This document shows, in pieces, positions 55,061-55,412 of a stretch of 55,412 nt of DNA. This stretch comes from a virus. Both the position numbers and the translations under genes were made by a program. The stretch lies in IMG/VR virus record IMGVR_UViG_3300024343_000018, positions 1-55,412 of that record. The stretch is one strand, 5' to 3'. Each line of letters begins with the position of its first letter. Position 1 is the first letter of the stretch. The notes beneath the pieces are model-generated. The model saw nothing but the letters and a program-made list of their open reading frames with translations. It searched no databases and had not been told where the DNA came from.

Positions 55061-55411
55061 TCAAGTATTAAAAAAGAACAATTGTACTAAACGACTTTGT
55101 GCTGGATCTTGTGGTCCAAAGTTAATATGATGACTATGATACATCCAAGACCTGAATAAAATTAAACGATTAAACTTTGGTAATACTCTAGCATAGGTTT
55201 CCCATTTATTCTCATCTAAACCATCACCATAAATGATTGATTGTCTTAGTTCGTCATAATGTGTATAACCAAAGAGTTCTGCTTCTTCTGCGGTTCTTGG
55301 TGTCGCATCTATCTTGAGTGCCTTGTGTCTTGCGAAGAGTGTTCCCGAATCTGGATTGTCTTTGAGTTGTTCTGGTGTGGATAGATAACAAACTCCACCC
55401 CATTCCCAACC
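55061..55411 (-). CDS. C-terminal part of a protein running off the right edge (DUF6445/2OG oxygenase-like)
   Basis: 116 residues are visible, from the window edge to the TGA at 55061. WGGVCYLSTPEQLKDNPDSG TLF, then RLILFRSWMYHSHHINFGPQ and RLVQLFFFNT at the end, are typical of cupin-like or 2OG-Fe(II) phage proteins (DUF6445-like): a late histidine (HSHH), then an Arg-Leu strand. The start and full domain are outside the window. A GATAAATA at 55055-55062 overlaps its stop. Confidence 0.55.
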   Translation of the reverse strand, partial: GWEWGGVCYLSTPEQLKDNPDSGTLFARHKALKIDATPRTAEEAELFGYTHYDELRQSIIYGDGLDENKWETYARVLPKFNRLILFRSWMYHSHHINFGPQDPAQSRLVQLFFFNT

Positions 55412-55412
55412 A

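Noticed and set aside
1-55412. Photosystem genes (psbA, psbD) and other common cyanophage photosynthesis genes
   Set aside because: None of the translated frames shows their characteristic sequences; they may lie elsewhere in the genome.

Overview
The window is a piece of a T4-like cyanophage (cyanomyovirus) genome. Recognisable T4-type proteins include gp32, gp33, gp59, gp53, gp48, gp4, gp26/gp51-like, gp27-like and an OB-fold gp5-like hub protein. Cyanophage-typical accessory genes include a CP12-like protein, a DUF1825-like protein, PhoH, ThyX, glutaredoxin, a sulfotransferase and a 2OG-Fe(II) oxygenase. Base composition is AT-rich. Almost all genes run leftward (minus strand) and are tightly packed, commonly with ATGA or TAATG stop/start overlaps. 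The only rightward genes form one island at 38720-41174.

Layout, left to right. (1) 1-17900 is an accessory/early region of about 40 mostly small genes. Many are preceded by sigma70-type promoters, ten of which carry a shared upstream element reading AACTGGCNCA. It holds a putative restriction-modification pair (nuclease 6648-7271, methylase 5792-6679), a Dam methylase, a CP12-like gene, a SprT-like protease, a metallophosphoesterase, a ParB-like protein and an SF2 helicase. (2) 18600-37830 is a late block of fibres and tail/baseplate proteins: a 650-aa and an 1876-aa fibre, a frameshifted S74-chaperone fibre, spike, gp5-like and gp27-like hub, lysozyme-bearing hub protein, tape-measure-like protein and gp51/gp26-like assembly factors. 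Two tRNA genes and a few small genes interrupt it at 26900-27900. (3) 37864-41174 holds a tail-tube/baseplate protein and the divergent rightward genes gp4, a hypothetical gene, gp48 and gp53. (4) 41206-48745 is the replication, late-transcription and nucleotide block: gp32, DUF1825-like, gp59, gp33, RecB-type exonuclease, PhoH, ThyX, DUF6433-like and glutaredoxin. (5) 48905-55412 is a second late block: an 18-repeat fibre, oxygenase, sulfotransferase and the C-terminal end of a further gene that runs off the right edge.

Seven homing endonuclease genes (five GIY-YIG type, one of them frameshifted, and two HNH type) are scattered between the other genes. Five of them are preceded by the same arrangement: an inverted repeat whose loop contains a T4-type late promoter (TATAAATA) and, in four cases, also a terminator. 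The near arm of the repeat abuts the endonuclease start codon. This is the logic known from T4 I-TevI: long early transcripts fold and hide the ribosome-binding site, while transcripts started at the late promoter lack the far arm and can be translated.

Two promoter classes explain the expression plan: TTGACA-17-TATAAT-like sites in front of early and replication genes, and NATAAATA/CTAAATA sites in front of structural genes and endonucleases. gp33, encoded here, is the T4-type co-activator expected to act on the second class. Functions are inferred by reading the translated sequences and recalling family motifs; no database search was run.
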